Positions 43,695 through 57,470 of a stretch of DNA of 64,000 nt are shown here, piece after piece. The position numbers were made by a program, and so were the translations under genes. Under the pieces are notes generated by a model. That model was not told where the DNA came from. It did no database searches and saw only the letters and a list, made by a program, of their open reading frames with translations. Origin of the DNA: Macrotrachela quadricornifera (Eukaryota; Rotifera; Eurotatoria; Philodinida; Philodinidae); contig JAJEKB010001010.1 of assembly GCA_022393335.1 (NCBI GenBank), forward strand, positions 1-64,000, written 5' to 3'. Numbering within the stretch: the stretch's first letter is position 1; the number at the start of each line of letters is the position of its first letter.

Positions 43695-46600
43695 TTAACA
43701 TGTGAGATTAGCAGCTGAGGAATTTGAATTTTTTGTCGATTGTAATAATGATGATGTTGATCGATCATTATTCTTATCCGAGAGAGAAGACGTAGCTGTG
43801 TTGAGAAGATCTTGTAGATGTTCAATATCATCATCTGTTGTGTGACTTATATCAAAATTTGGTGTTGAATCTAGGAAAAAAAAACATTATTTTTCAAATA
43901 AAAGAAAGTAAACCTTACGTTCACTATCAGATGTCGTTCTATTCATAGGCGGAATTAAATCTCTTTCTTCTAAATAAGCAATTGATGTTGTTAATGTTGG
44001 TGATTGTAATGGATCATCCATTTCTAAATCAATACTATCTGATTTATTTCTTATTTTTCTTGATTGATGACATTCAAGTGTGCTTTTAGTTAATGTTGGT
44101 GTTTGATGTTTTATTCCTTTTATTTTATTACTAATATCATCTTCAGATAGTCTATTTGATAATGGAGGTGAAGTTGACCATGTAGAAGAAAAACTAAATA
44201 TTTGAGTCGGAGATGTTTGTTGTTGCTGTTCATCAATACTATTTATAAATTGTGATGTTGCACTATCGGGAATTGGTGGAGTCGGTGTTCGATCGAGCAA
44301 ATTTATGAGTGTATTTGTTTGATCTAATAAATTTCAAGAACAAGTCAATTTTTTATATTAAAATAGAATTAATAGAAATACATTTCTCTAGATCTAACAA
44401 CATTTCATATCATATGATAGTTACTACTATTTCATAAGAATGTCAGTTACAGAAAAGAATTTAGGAAAATCGCAGATTATTCAATTTTTTAACTAAAATA
44501 TTTTTCTATCTATTCGAATTCTTTCATATTCTGTTAAACTATTATTAGAATCTAGTTTTCGACCTAAGATATAATCTTTGATATTTTTCATATAGATTTC
44601 TAATGAACAGATGTACAGCTGTAGTGAAAACAATTAGAAGAATACTATAAAACAGTAAAATGTGATATTTCCTTTATTTATCTTTAGAACAAAATAGAAA
44701 GTTAAGATCTTTTTTTCCTTACAGATAGTAAAATCATTTAAAATGCAAATTTTAACATTTTTAACTTCTTCATCCAGAAGAATAATGAAGTTCATCAATT
44801 TATTTTCTCAATATTATAGTTTATAACTGACTGAAGGTTTCTTTGAAATGAATATCAAAGATATCAGATAAGTATTGAAGTATTTATGATGTATTAATGC
44901 TAACGAATTGTTTAATGATATGACTGATACGTTTTCAGTCATTTTTCTCGTTAGAAACATCATTGGAAATGAAACTTTTCTAAAATAATATCATTATTTT
45001 CATCGCTTACATGTAACAACAAAAAACAAATACGTGGCTTTCAAGCAGATAAACTTGATAAAGTCATCAAAACTCCATTTTAACGTATAACAGACGATAC
45101 ACTTTGATTTACACGATGATCTCATTCATAAACATTTTTTTGCTTTTACAAGTACATATTTCAGTCATTTGTTTAGATATTTTGCCTAATAACGATTTAT
45201 TTTAATCTGGTACTATTATAAAAGATAATCCTTAGGCAAAACATTTGTTTCACAATGAATTACGCAGGCAACTCGTATGGCTTTGTTTTAGCAATATAAT
45301 AGTAATATATGCTAGACTTTTTGAGGGAAAAGAAGATGTATAACTACCGAAGAGACACCCTGGAAAAAAATGACGCTTATAGTTACTTCGAAGTATAGGA
45401 ACAATATTCTAAGATTAAAAATGAATTTTGTGCAAGTTTTTTTTTCGACTACAGCTATATATGTCTATTGTTTCAACAAATGAAAACGGGAAATGACTTG
45501 TTAAATATCGTAATTATTAAATATTTACCAGATTTAGAAGTTAGACTACTTTCATCCAATAATTTTTCTAATTCTGCAACACGATTAGCCAATATTCTGA
45601 TTGAGAACAAAGAAATAAAACCATAATTAATTTTTTCTTTTTAATATTTCATAAAACATACTTATTTGTCTTTCGCTGATGAGTAATAATAACATTTTTA
45701 TCTTTAATATTTTCAAATAAAGCTTCTGCAATGGATCTTAAATCATTTTCTGTTTCTGGAGTGCCTGGAACAATATAACTTTGTTTAAGAAGATTTTGCA
45801 CTAAAAATAAAAGTTTATTTTAAAAAGAAAGAATTGCTAATATATATTTATTACCTTGTTTATGAGTAAGTACACTTCCTGAAGTTTGTACTTTTCCTAA
45901 TCGATTGTTTGCTGATCGGTGAGTTTGTAAAAGATCCTAAAAGTAGAAGAAAAAAGAATTAATATACAAAATATTTTGTAATTAAAAATAAATTGACTTT
46001 ATATTTTGCTGCATTAGCTATGGCGAGATTTTTTTCTTGAATTATTTCATTCATTTTTTCTTTTAAATATCTATATATAAATAAAAATAAAATCTTAAAT
46101 TTTTTTTTTTGGTTATTTAAATATACCGATTTTCAGAAAGAATAAGTTCTATGTCTATAACACGTTTTTCATTACCATTTAACATTTTATTTAATTCTTG
46201 ATTTAATTTACAATATTTTGTTTTAAATGAATCACGTTCAATTTCAAGTTCTTCTTTTTGACAAACAATTAATTTTAAATCATTATCAAGTTGATTTATC
46301 TGAATAAGTAGAAAAAAAACATGAATAATTAAAATAAATATAAATATATATGTACTCGTTCATTTGATTGTTCTAAACGTTTTAATAAAATATCTTGTTC
46401 TTCATTATTAGTATTATTATTTGTTTCTTTATATGATAGAATAGAAGAATTATCATCTTTATTTTGATTACTATTAATACGAGCTCGATGTCGTTTTTGA
46501 CGGAAAATCTGAAAAACAAAAATAATAAAATGATATTTTTTTTCTTTTGTTTCTTATAATCAAGAAACTTATTTACCATTAAATCGCCTTTAACATCATT

Positions 46601-47534
46601 CAGTTCTCGTGTAAGTTCATCAACTTTAGCTTGTAATGTTTCCTTTTCATCTTGAACATTTTTAAGAGCGGTTTTTAATAGATGAACTGTTGACTAGATT
46701 AATAATATATAAAAATTTTTAATTAATTCAAAGTAAATATTTAAAGGTAAAAATTAGGTTAATAGAAATAATCAATTTTTAGCATCTATTTATCGTGCAT
46801 TCATTAGTATACTGTAAGTATATCACAAACCTGATTTTCTGTTAGTAGATAATTCATCTTTTGAATATGAGAGAAATATAAAATCTGATTAGATTTTTAT
46901 TATTGAATTACTTACATCATTTTGATGTTCATATACTGTTTGAGGATGATGAAAGGACGGAAGTGGATTGTTCTAAATATAAATGATAGAAAATATATTG
47001 TAAGAAATGAATTCTACTTTAATCAAAGCATGATTAATATGTCTATTTCTTTTGATTAAACACTCTTTTTTTTATTATTTATGTCAGAAGAAAATTCTAT
47101 AATCTTATACTTTAAAACTGAACAATTCATTTATTTCTTGCTGATATAAAGAAGATTCTATATGTGAATAAAATAATTTATGGTATTAAATATTTTGCTT
47201 TTAAAGGTGATATTCTTAAAATTACAAATTCTGTAAATCGTATGTAATTAAAATCTAATAATATATTTTCTACCTTATTATTTAATTGTCGTTTAAGTTG
47301 TACACTTTTTTCTTGTAAACTATCTGCAAGTGATTTAAATTGATCACGTTCTTGTTTTAATGTTTCAAGTTCATTAATTACTATTGTAAATGCTTTTGTT
47401 TTGCTGTCTAATTTTTTTTGTAAAATTTGTATCTGTAAAAAATAAAAATAAAAATATATATTAAATCTTTAATTATTAATTTAACATACTTCACTATTTA
47501 AAGAATCAATCTGTTGTTGTTGTTTGCCACTCAT
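43695..47534 (-). CDS. CCDC149: Coiled-coil protein CCDC149
   Basis: Thirteen exons on the minus strand: 47490-47534, 47274-47432, 46916-46972, 46831-46857, 46577-46693, 46356-46508, 46127-46299, 45998-46070, 45855-45936, 45662-45800, 45529-45596, 43919-44323, 43695-43870; 557 residues, all phases agreeing. Conserved CCDC149 blocks are clear: NELETLKQERDQFKSLADSL, KTALKNVQDEKETLQAKVDE, NGNEKRVIDIELILSENRYL, VLTHKQVQNLLKQSYIVPGT, ALFENIKDKNVIITHQRKTN and ILANRVAELEKLL. The N-terminal two-thirds is coiled coil; the C-terminal third is disordered and Ser/Thr/Pro-rich. Its cellular role is poorly known. One intron (44324-45528) is 1.2 kb, against about 50-400 for the rest. Exon 4 is only 27 nt. 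An acceptor-like TATTCTAG lies 5 nt before the ATG. Confidence 0.88.
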
Positions 47535-47661
47535 TATATCTAGAATAGAAAATAGTTTTGATATATAATAAATCATCAATTACCAAAATAAACAAAAAAC
47601 AAAAATTTTTTTCTCTATAATTTAATCGGTGTAAAAAAGAAAATTTAACAAAATAAAAAAG

Positions 47662-50584
47662 TTATAATATATCATCAAATTCTTCGGTTTGTTTTTTTGT
47701 TCTCTTTAATGTTGGTCGAATACTTTCAAAAACATAATCCAATTTTTGTTGAATTTTTTTACAACCAGATACAGAATATTCTAAAGATGATAATGAAGTA
47801 AATTCAATTAAATTTAGAACTTTATTAATAATATCCTTTTCAGATAATTCATATTCATATTCATCATTATTAAGAATTATTTGAAGTTGTTGTTCTATAC
47901 AACCATGAATATGTTGACGTTCAAGAGGAAGAAATGGAACAAAAAATGTGACCAATTGTTTATCAATCAATGATGCACGTCGTAATCCACCTATATAGTA
48001 TATTAAAGAAATATTATATTGATAATTAAATATTTATTTTAACCTTGTTCATTAAATGATGCATCAGAAAGAGCTTGTTGAAATTCAAGAATATTATAAT
48101 TTTCACGTTTTATTGATGATAAATGATTTTTTTTAGCTAATTCGATTATTGATGTACCTCCAGTATTACTATAAAAATAAAATTCTATTTAAATAATATT
48201 CTCTATTTTCTTGTTATTATACCTTAAGAAGATAAAAATTGTTTTACGAAAATCAATCGGTTGAGATCTAGTAGGAGTATGAAAATCAATATAATATAGA
48301 ATAACATCTATTAATTGATTGGGCATTTGATCGATTTCATCAAAGACAAATGTTGCTTGTTGACATGCACTTGTTATTTCTTCGATTTCTTTTGTTAAAC
48401 GATTCTATAATAAAGAAACGATACATATCGGATATTCTATAATAAATAGCTTGTTTTTATATTTGATTTTTTTATAATTTAATATATTAAAAAGCTCTAC
48501 AATCTACAAAGTAAAGTTTATTTTATTTATGGTATAAGGAAAAAAAAGATTTCTGTTTGTGTAAGAAAAAATGATTTTTTTTGAGGTATCAAGAATTAGT
48601 CGCACAGAATTTTGTTTTTTGTGCTTGAAAATCAATGTTACATGGCTAAAGTAAGCCTTACTTTGTAGATTGTAGAACTTTTCATGCTACATCTTCTGAC
48701 ATATTTTGTTTTTAGAATAAACATGCTAAATAATAATAAAAAAGCTTGTCAGCACAATCCCTTTGGAACCAAAACGTGGAACTCACATACTTTTCAGAAG
48801 AAATATACTAAACAACCATCAGCTCTTGTTTGCTGCTAAGCAAAACATGCAGTGATTTTGATTGCTCTTTTCTCTCGTCGCTCCACTACCTAGGAAAACT
48901 TATGTAAAGATCTTCATTTTTATTTATCTTCCCTCTTTGTTCCTCTCATCAATGTCAAAGCACACGCCATGCTCTTTGACTTTGGTTGCTAGGGTCTGTA
49001 AGGGAGATGTCTGTAAGGGAGGGGGCCCTAAAAACCTCGACTTAAAACTTACACTCACTATTTTTCTTCGAAAAAATATGTGAGCTCCATAAAAGAAATA
49101 TAAAAACCGACTATTCATTATAAGATACCCGATAATTATAATAATGATATATAAGATACTATAAGTAAACTTTTTTTTTCTTTACTTACACATATCATAC
49201 CTTGTACTGTTTGATATGTTCTGTATCATTATGCATAAAATCGCGTGAAACAACATAGAGTCGAACATATTCACTTTTATACCCTTTACGATAAAGACTT
49301 TCGACAATATGTTTTGCAACAAAATTTTTTCCTAAACGAATAATAAAAATAAATTATATTAGTACATACAATGCAGAATAATTTTTTTATAAAAACTATA
49401 AATGAAAAGTTCGCAAGACTTGCAGAGATAAAACTGTTATAAATATCGACCTAATGGGATTTTACTTGCTCTCATCATCGTTTACAAGTGTAATAGAGTC
49501 ATTCATACTTTATAGTTGATATACAAAGTTTGATCATGCAATCTAAAATAATTGAACAACTCATTTAAACAGTTAAGCTCAAATTATTTCAAATTTAGTA
49601 GTTCGATGTCTGGAAATTAGATACTGGTTGAATGACATATTCTAATTCTGAAATGCAAGTTTATTGGTATCATTATCTATAAGCTTATTTTTTCCAAAAG
49701 AAAGTACTTTTTATAATTATGTAAAAAAATCTAATATTTTCATTTTTAAGAACGCGTATTTTTCGCTTGGGATGCCCTTTGATCAAACAATCCAGAATTG
49801 ATAACGAAGATAATTGTAGTGTTTTAAATGAAATGAATTGTTTTTTGATTGATATGGTCACGTTTTCATTTTAGCTGATCATTTGGGTATTATATCGAAA
49901 AGTACTTTATTATTCTTTTTTTTTGTTCTAAACTTTATTATTAATCTATCTATCGGATATTACCTTGTTTGAATTTTTGTTTACTAATACAAAGAATGAG
50001 ATTTTGTTGTATGAAAAAATAAAAGATTATCGGAGGCGGTTACAATTTTGGTCTATACTTCAATATCAAGGATGTCGGAGGATTTTATTACTTAACATGA
50101 TCTCTTTAACCATAGCTCCTGAAGGTAGAGAGGAAGAAGGTCTGGGAGATTCTAGTTCTCAACAATTTTCACGCTGTGTATCAACAGTTGCTTTTTGACT
50201 GTTTGCCAAATCCGAGATCATCCTACTCGCGAAAATCATCGAAACGTCTACTTTTAGCTATCAACAAAGCCAATATTCAACTTTTATAACACATACCTGT
50301 TCCAGTGCTACCATGCAAAGAAAGAACAAGAGATTTGGACGGATTTGGAGTAGATACATGTGAACGAATCGATTTTAATATAAGATCATATACAAGTGGT
50401 TGACCTATCAATTGATTTTTCAATCGAAAATCAAGTTCTTAAAAAAAATTGGAAACAAAAAACAAAAAATCTTTCTAAATAGTATAATGATAGACAAATT
50501 ACCTTTTATATCATTCGGTATCCAATATTTTGAACAACATTCCATAATACAAAAAATATCAAAAATATTTTTAAGATGAACCAT
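47662..50584 (-). CDS. Torsin (AAA+ ATPase of the ER and nuclear envelope)
   Basis: Six exons on the minus strand: 50503-50584, 50297-50437, 49201-49331, 48223-48404, 48044-48168, 47662-47990; 329 residues. Torsins are ER-lumenal AAA+ proteins activated by LAP1/LULL1-type cofactors. Seen: the ECC motif near 15-18, LKNQLIGQPLVYDLILKSI, Walker A G70-S-T-G-T-G-K-N77 (usual torsin form GWTGTGKN), Walker B FVFDEID with Asp140-Glu141, FIFLSNTGG (sensor 1 region), SLIDKQLVTFFVPFLPLERQ and the redox-type sensor-2 Cys in SGCKKIQQKLDY (Cys297). The N-terminus lacks an obvious long signal peptide, so an upstream exon may be missing. Introns 2 (965 bp) and 3 (796 bp) are unusually long; intron 3 holds a small inverted-repeat element. 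Confidence 0.9.
48489..48682. mobile_element. Small TIR element (MITE-like) in a torsin intron
   Basis: TCTACAATCTACAAAGTAA at the left (from 48496) is repeated exactly in reverse complement at the right (ending 48676), with one mismatch and a few further matching bases outward (AAAAG). The unit is about 194 bp, AT-rich, with no coding frame. No clear target duplication was found, so the family is unknown. Confidence 0.7.
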
Positions 50585-50907
50585 TTTTTTTCTTTTTTCT
50601 ATCTTCAAAACAGATAAACATGAAAAAAAAAAGAGCTCCAGATCACTGGGTCAAAACAAAACATATTCAATTTATGGAAGAAAACAAAAATCAAAAATGA
50701 ACAAATCAAAAAAATGTTATTTGTCAAAACATGCCACTGTTTGCAGATCTATATCAGTTAGTAAAAAAGAAAAGGAAAAAATGGAAGCAAAGAATGTGGT
50801 TATCAATAATGAACCATGAGTTAGTATCACAACACAAAACTGTATTTAATGCACAAACTATAACATGAAAGAACACGGCTGTAAAAAATAATTTATGTTG
50901 AGAAGTA

Positions 50908-52932
50908 TTATAAAGTAAGATCATTTTCGTCCATTATAAATTTTCTTAAACAGCCAACAGCACTGAAATATCCCTAAATATATAAAAAAACCGATATTTA
51001 ATCTAATGTATAATCATGTTTTTTTTACTTCATGTTCAAGAAAAATAGCTTTAATTTTACCACCTGACCAATAATCCATTGCAGATGCTAATATACGCAT
51101 GGATAAATCATTAATGCGCAAAAAACTACCACTAAATAATACTCGATCCACATTCTATATATAAAAATATTGATTAAAAAAAACACATAAAAATTAGATT
51201 TTTTACTTCTGTTAGAGCACACATCATGGAAATAGAACCAATATTATTTAGAACAGTTACCAATGTTGCTCGAGCTAGATCAGCTCTTGTTGCTTGTTCA
51301 CGCTTTTCTAGTAGATTCATATGACCAAAACTATAGAAAAAATTAATTTTATTAACAAAAATCTTTATTCATTGATCAAAGTTTTAAACACATCAATTGA
51401 ATATAGAATATCAAAAGCAAAGATTTTAAATTTACAATCATGATTTTGTTATAAATTTTTCGTTCGTATAAAGCAGCATTTACTTGTCTTCATACAAATA
51501 TTTACTGTAATGTTCACAAATATTTGATAATTTTCATGAGCGAATAGTTCCTATTGTTTCATAGAAATGCAAAAGTCTTACCTTCTTGATTAACATGAAT
51601 TATTACTTTACTGGTTTGAATAGTAAGGAATAGTTACTTAGTTGTTTCATTGTTATAAAATCTAGCAGTTTCAATATATATATATATTTCCTTATATAAC
51701 ATTTATCTTCTTATGATGAAAAAGTAGTATCCTTGATTTTTCTATTGTTTCAAAATTACGATTTATTTGTCTCTTTTATTAGTGCATTCTTAAAATCTCA
51801 CTCCGTTTTATGACGACTTATATTCACTATTTTAAATTTAACCTTTCTATAATTACCTGCATGCTACAACATGTCCAGGCAAACCAAATCGTTCATAATC
51901 ACCGCCATAAATATCTTTAACTAATTTATCAACCTAATTTAGTCAATCAATTAAATAACATTTATAATCAAAAATAATAAAATTTACTTTGGTGCTATCA
52001 CCTTCAGTTGCTAATTTAATAGCTTCATCATAACTTGAACAACCTGTTAGTAAACAACATAAACCTAAAAAAGTACCACCACCTATACTATAATATATAT
52101 ACAAATCATTATTGATTGTAATAATAAACATTAAGGAAAATTTCAAAGACCAACCTGGTACCAGTTATACGACGATAACTAGTTTCAGATTCAACATGTA
52201 ATATACTTATTCCACTACCAATATTAGCTAAAAGAAATGGACTTTCAATATCGAATTTAAATGGATGTCTATTTGGATTAGATTGATTCTGTGGTTCTTC
52301 ATAATAAAAACATTCACATCGATTAAGTTTAGTTAAATAACTTAAACCTTTTATTAATGTATCAAGTTCATCACATTTACACCAAGTTAATTTTAATCTC
52401 TAATAATCAAAAATAAATAGAATTTCTTTTTTTATATTTTAAAATTCAACAATATACTTCGACTGCATCATGTTCAAATTTATATGCTCCACCACCGGTA
52501 GCAAAAACTTGAAATGTTAATGTATGTAAATGTTTCATAATACATAAATCAATAAAATTCGACATTTTTGATGTTGGAAAACGAATAAAATGAAGATTAC
52601 CTCGACGACCACCTAATCGTATATTAGTTAATTCAAGAGCATCATCACGAAAACCTTCTTCACCATAAGCACGATTTGATGTTAAATAATGACGAATACT
52701 CATTAGAATTTCACCTTCAGTGCGAACTTCGTCTGGTGTTAAATCAAGTGGTTCAAAATAAACAAGTTTAACTAATGTTCCACCAATATCAATTGCAAAC
52801 CAAGGAAATACTATATAATAGGAAATAAAAATTTAAAAAAGTGTTTATTTTTCGTTTTATTTAACCTGGTACGATCTTTCCTTCGCATGAATGTTGAGAA
52901 TTGAGAACAGAGGAAATATTATTTGTGGCCAT
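50908..52932 (-). CDS. PANK: Pantothenate kinase (type II, CoA synthesis)
   Basis: Eight exons on the minus strand: 52866-52932, 52458-52810, 52155-52399, 51988-52087, 51857-51933, 51207-51330, 51029-51154, 50908-50973; 385 residues, near the catalytic core length of animal PANKs. It phosphorylates pantothenate, the first and rate-setting step of coenzyme A synthesis. Seen: ATP-binding [14 protein letters not shown] (30-43), [62 protein letters not shown] and [11 protein letters not shown]. The start is the first ATG and gives a short N-terminus (about 26 residues before the fold), so no mitochondrial or nuclear targeting extension is evident. The animal/eukaryotic type II family assignment is firm. 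Confidence 0.95.
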
Positions 52933-54848
52933 TTTTGGACACTTGTTTATATTTGCATTGGAATGTTCAATACCGTTATGACTACAGCAAAGAATTTAAT
53001 GTGATAATATATCAACACAAAAAATAATAATATGTACGTGGGATAAATACTTGATCTATTGTGGTCTAATTACGACTGACATAATCACCTACATGTTTAT
53101 TTCTTTGTAAACAAGTTTTACTATAGGTATGACGAATTTGTTCTTCCTTTATAACCTCACCAATGACGAGATTGAGAAGAACAGAAAAAAAATTTTATGA
53201 TTCTTTTGTCAAACGAATATAGTATAGAATGAAGTAAAGCAGTGGGGCAGACTCTTTCTCATGCATTCGCGCATGGGAGAAAGGAATTTTTCGTTTTTGG
53301 GGAAATTTTTTGAGTATTACTGCCTGAACCTCTTGATTTGCTACTTTTCAAAAGGAGAAAATTTGCGAATAAATTTTCCCGAGGGTGCGAACTAGATTGT
53401 TCTATAGAAGATTCTACGCCTATGGAAAAAGAATACGAAGAACCGTACCTTTTTGTGTCCATTTTTGATTTTATTTATATTAATTTAAACATTTATTTAT
53501 CACCATCTGAAAATGAAAATATAGATAAAGAAAATGAAATAGATAGTTATAAATAATATTTTTTATTGTTTCGATTTTTATATATAGAGAAGAGTATGGA
53601 TACGTCCTTGTCTAATAAGTTAATCCTTCTGTCAACAGTAAATATATTATTGTTTTCGGGTAATCATTCTTATTCGCAGGTGCTTTTTGCTAATGATGCC
53701 TTTTTTTTAATATTTTTGTAATTTGTTTTTTGCATAGTTGTTCTTGATGCTCTAAATAAAGAAAATAAATGAATCGTATTGATTATAAAATTTATGTAAA
53801 TTTTATACTTGTCTACTAATATAGGATTTGTTTTTAGTGCTGTTTATATTTTCCCTAGTGTTATCAGAGAAATCTTTTTTTATCTTTGAATAGTTTTATT
53901 TAAATATTATTGATTGAATAAATTTTGAGCACATATATATGTAAATCGTATAGAATTGGATTTTTTACTTTGTCATAAATCTCCGTATAATTCTTACATA
54001 TCCTTCTAATTTTATATGAGAAATATCGCGTGGTATAAAAGATGTATTTTTGTGAATAATATATGCAATCGAACCAATGAAACACACTTTATTGTCTTCA
54101 AATAGATAGGAATGCGTTTGTTCTACGTCTGTTTCTGCAAATTAGATCTCTATTGATACAATAGGATATAGCAATGTCTTTATCAAATCGACAGCTCTAA
54201 TCTGTTAAAATACATGTTATTTTATCTAATTCAAATAAATAATAAAATTTGATATAGAAGTTTCAATAAAATTAATACATACTACTTTTTCATTAATCAA
54301 TAATAATAAAGTTTAGAATTGATAAACCATCAATTTCATGTAATATTATCAATAAGAAAAAAAGAAAATAATCATCAAAGTAAATGAATTTTGTTTAATT
54401 TTGAAAAAAAACCAGATTTTAATCAATGTTGAGTTAATTCTAATTTGCCTCTAAAAATAAAAATTTAAATTGCAAATAAACAAAAAACTTAGCTCAATCA
54501 TTCTACCTGATTATTGAATCTTTATAATACTATGTAAGAATTCAATTTCTCGTTGTAAGAAGTATAACTAAAAGATCAAACACTAAAATCAGAAAATAAA
54601 TAAAATTCAATCATTAATAAGATGAGAAGAAAAATAAACATATTCTCAAAGCAAGGATTCAGATAAACTCTGTCTTTTATCTCAATGTTCATGATTGAAA
54701 TATCTAAATAAAAACTTTAAGAAAAATAAAATTTTTATCATATTAGAATATGACACCTTACAAATGTCAACATTTTATTACATTCTTTAACAAATCTTCT
54801 TTTGTAAAAAAACAAAGAAATTTACTACATAATGATCACAAGTATTCA
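52933..54848. other. Intergenic, no convincing gene
   Basis: 5' flank of the PANK gene followed by AT-rich sequence down to the QTRT2 stop. Two overlapping frames at 53259-53462 (-) and 53338-53556 (+) look weakly protein-like, but neither has a matching ATG, splice context or known motif, and they contradict each other. Confidence 0.4.
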
Positions 54849-56051
<1,203 letters not shown>

Positions 56052-56679
56052 CTAAAACAAAAGAAATAAAATAATCAATAGAAAAAAAGAAAATTAAAGA
56101 AGAATAATTAAACATGTAACAAACAAGAATTTTTATTTAAAATGTATCTTGATCTATCTAAAGAATTTGGCTAAGGGTATTGCCATTCACTATATGATTT
56201 AATTGTAATAAATAATAAATTTTCTCGATGTATAATTAGTTTGTCATATCCTAAGTAAATAAAAGCAATTTAATATCGTCACATGCAGAGTCAATGGATG
56301 TGCACATAGCATAGTATGATTAAAATATAAGAAAAAAATTTTTTTAGCCGTAGTTCATGAGTATGATATGCTACATTGGCCAAAGAATCATAAAAAAATG
56401 AAAAACTAATACTGAGCAAGTATTTTCGTTGATCAAATCAAATCATCCTTGCCTTCTTTTTGATTGGAGAATCATATTTTTAAAAATGTTTCGAACAAAA
56501 GAGGTCGCTCGTTTCAAGGTTTTTTGTACATAACATCTCTCGACAATATGTGTCATGATGGAAATCTATTTTTCATCATCATATATTATTTCATCATATC
56601 AATATTTGCTTAGATCAATTAACTTTTTACGAAAGAAATTCTTGTGCATGAACCATATATGTTACGTATATGTATGATG
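56052..56679. other. 5' flank of QTRT2, no gene recognised
   Basis: AT-rich with no coding frame. It ends with ATGATG, the left copy of a target duplication. Confidence 0.45.
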
Positions 56680-57470
56680 CGGCACGGCCAAGCGTTACGG
56701 AATTTCATTTTTTCGACTTGTGAAATAAATATCTCCTTAACAACAAGAGAAATGCTGCTAGAGTTTTGGGCATATATAGAGATAAACTAGCTCTATCAGC
56801 ACTAAAACTTCCATTGAATTATCACGAGCCATAGCGAAGTTATTTGAAAAATATCGTTCGTTACGGAATTTCAAAAAATGGACAACATTTTTAAAGATGA
56901 CTCAGATTTTAGCATTTTTCTACGAAACTAAACTACTCATAAATGAACGTTCTATACAAAAGTTGTTCAGTTTTTCGCAAACTATTAGAATATCATGTCG
57001 TTTTCGCTGTAAGACAATCTCTTTGAATAAGACAACTTAAAAGGCTGACCGTTACGGAATTTCGTCAATTTTCTCTTTTTCCACGGAGGACAGTTTGGTG
57101 CTATTTTTATGATAATTTTAACTATCAAATCTAACTTGTTTTTATTCTGTAACAATTAAAAATATTGTTTTCTATAAATCGATTAGTTCATTTTCATCTT
57201 CTTTTCGAAATTTCATTGAAAATTTCATTCATTATTTTGACAAAAATGAAAGGTTAAAAAATGAAAAAACAGTGAAATTTCGTAATTATTCGTGTTTTTA
57301 AACTCGTAAGAAAGACAAATGATATTAGTTTTGTATGTCAGTTGAGTAACTCGGAATACCGAAAAAACTTAATAACATTTCAAGATCATACTCTCTGTAA
57401 TCAATTTTTTTCTGCATTTTACTGATTTTAAGCCTTCTCCGACGAAGAGGATCGATGACTGGCCGTGCCG
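56680..57470. mobile_element. TIR transposon (non-autonomous) with 6-bp target duplication
   Basis: The left tip CGGCACGGCCA and the right tip TGGCCGTGCCG are exact reverse complements (11 bp), flanked on both sides by ATGATG (56674-56679 and 57471-57476). Inside, GTTACGGAATTTC occurs three times in the same orientation (about 56694, 56867 and 57050) and a near-copy lies inverted near 57276. These spaced subterminal repeats look like transposase-binding sites. The 791-bp unit has no coding frame. Confidence 0.82.

Noticed and set aside
49965..50198. 77-aa plus frame inside a torsin intron
   Set aside because: Antisense to an intron with no motif. It might be an old insertion, but nothing supports coding.
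53259..53556. Two overlapping frames on opposite strands near the PANK 5' end
   Set aside because: They exclude each other, lack clear ATG or splice context, and show no motif; more likely promoter sequence.
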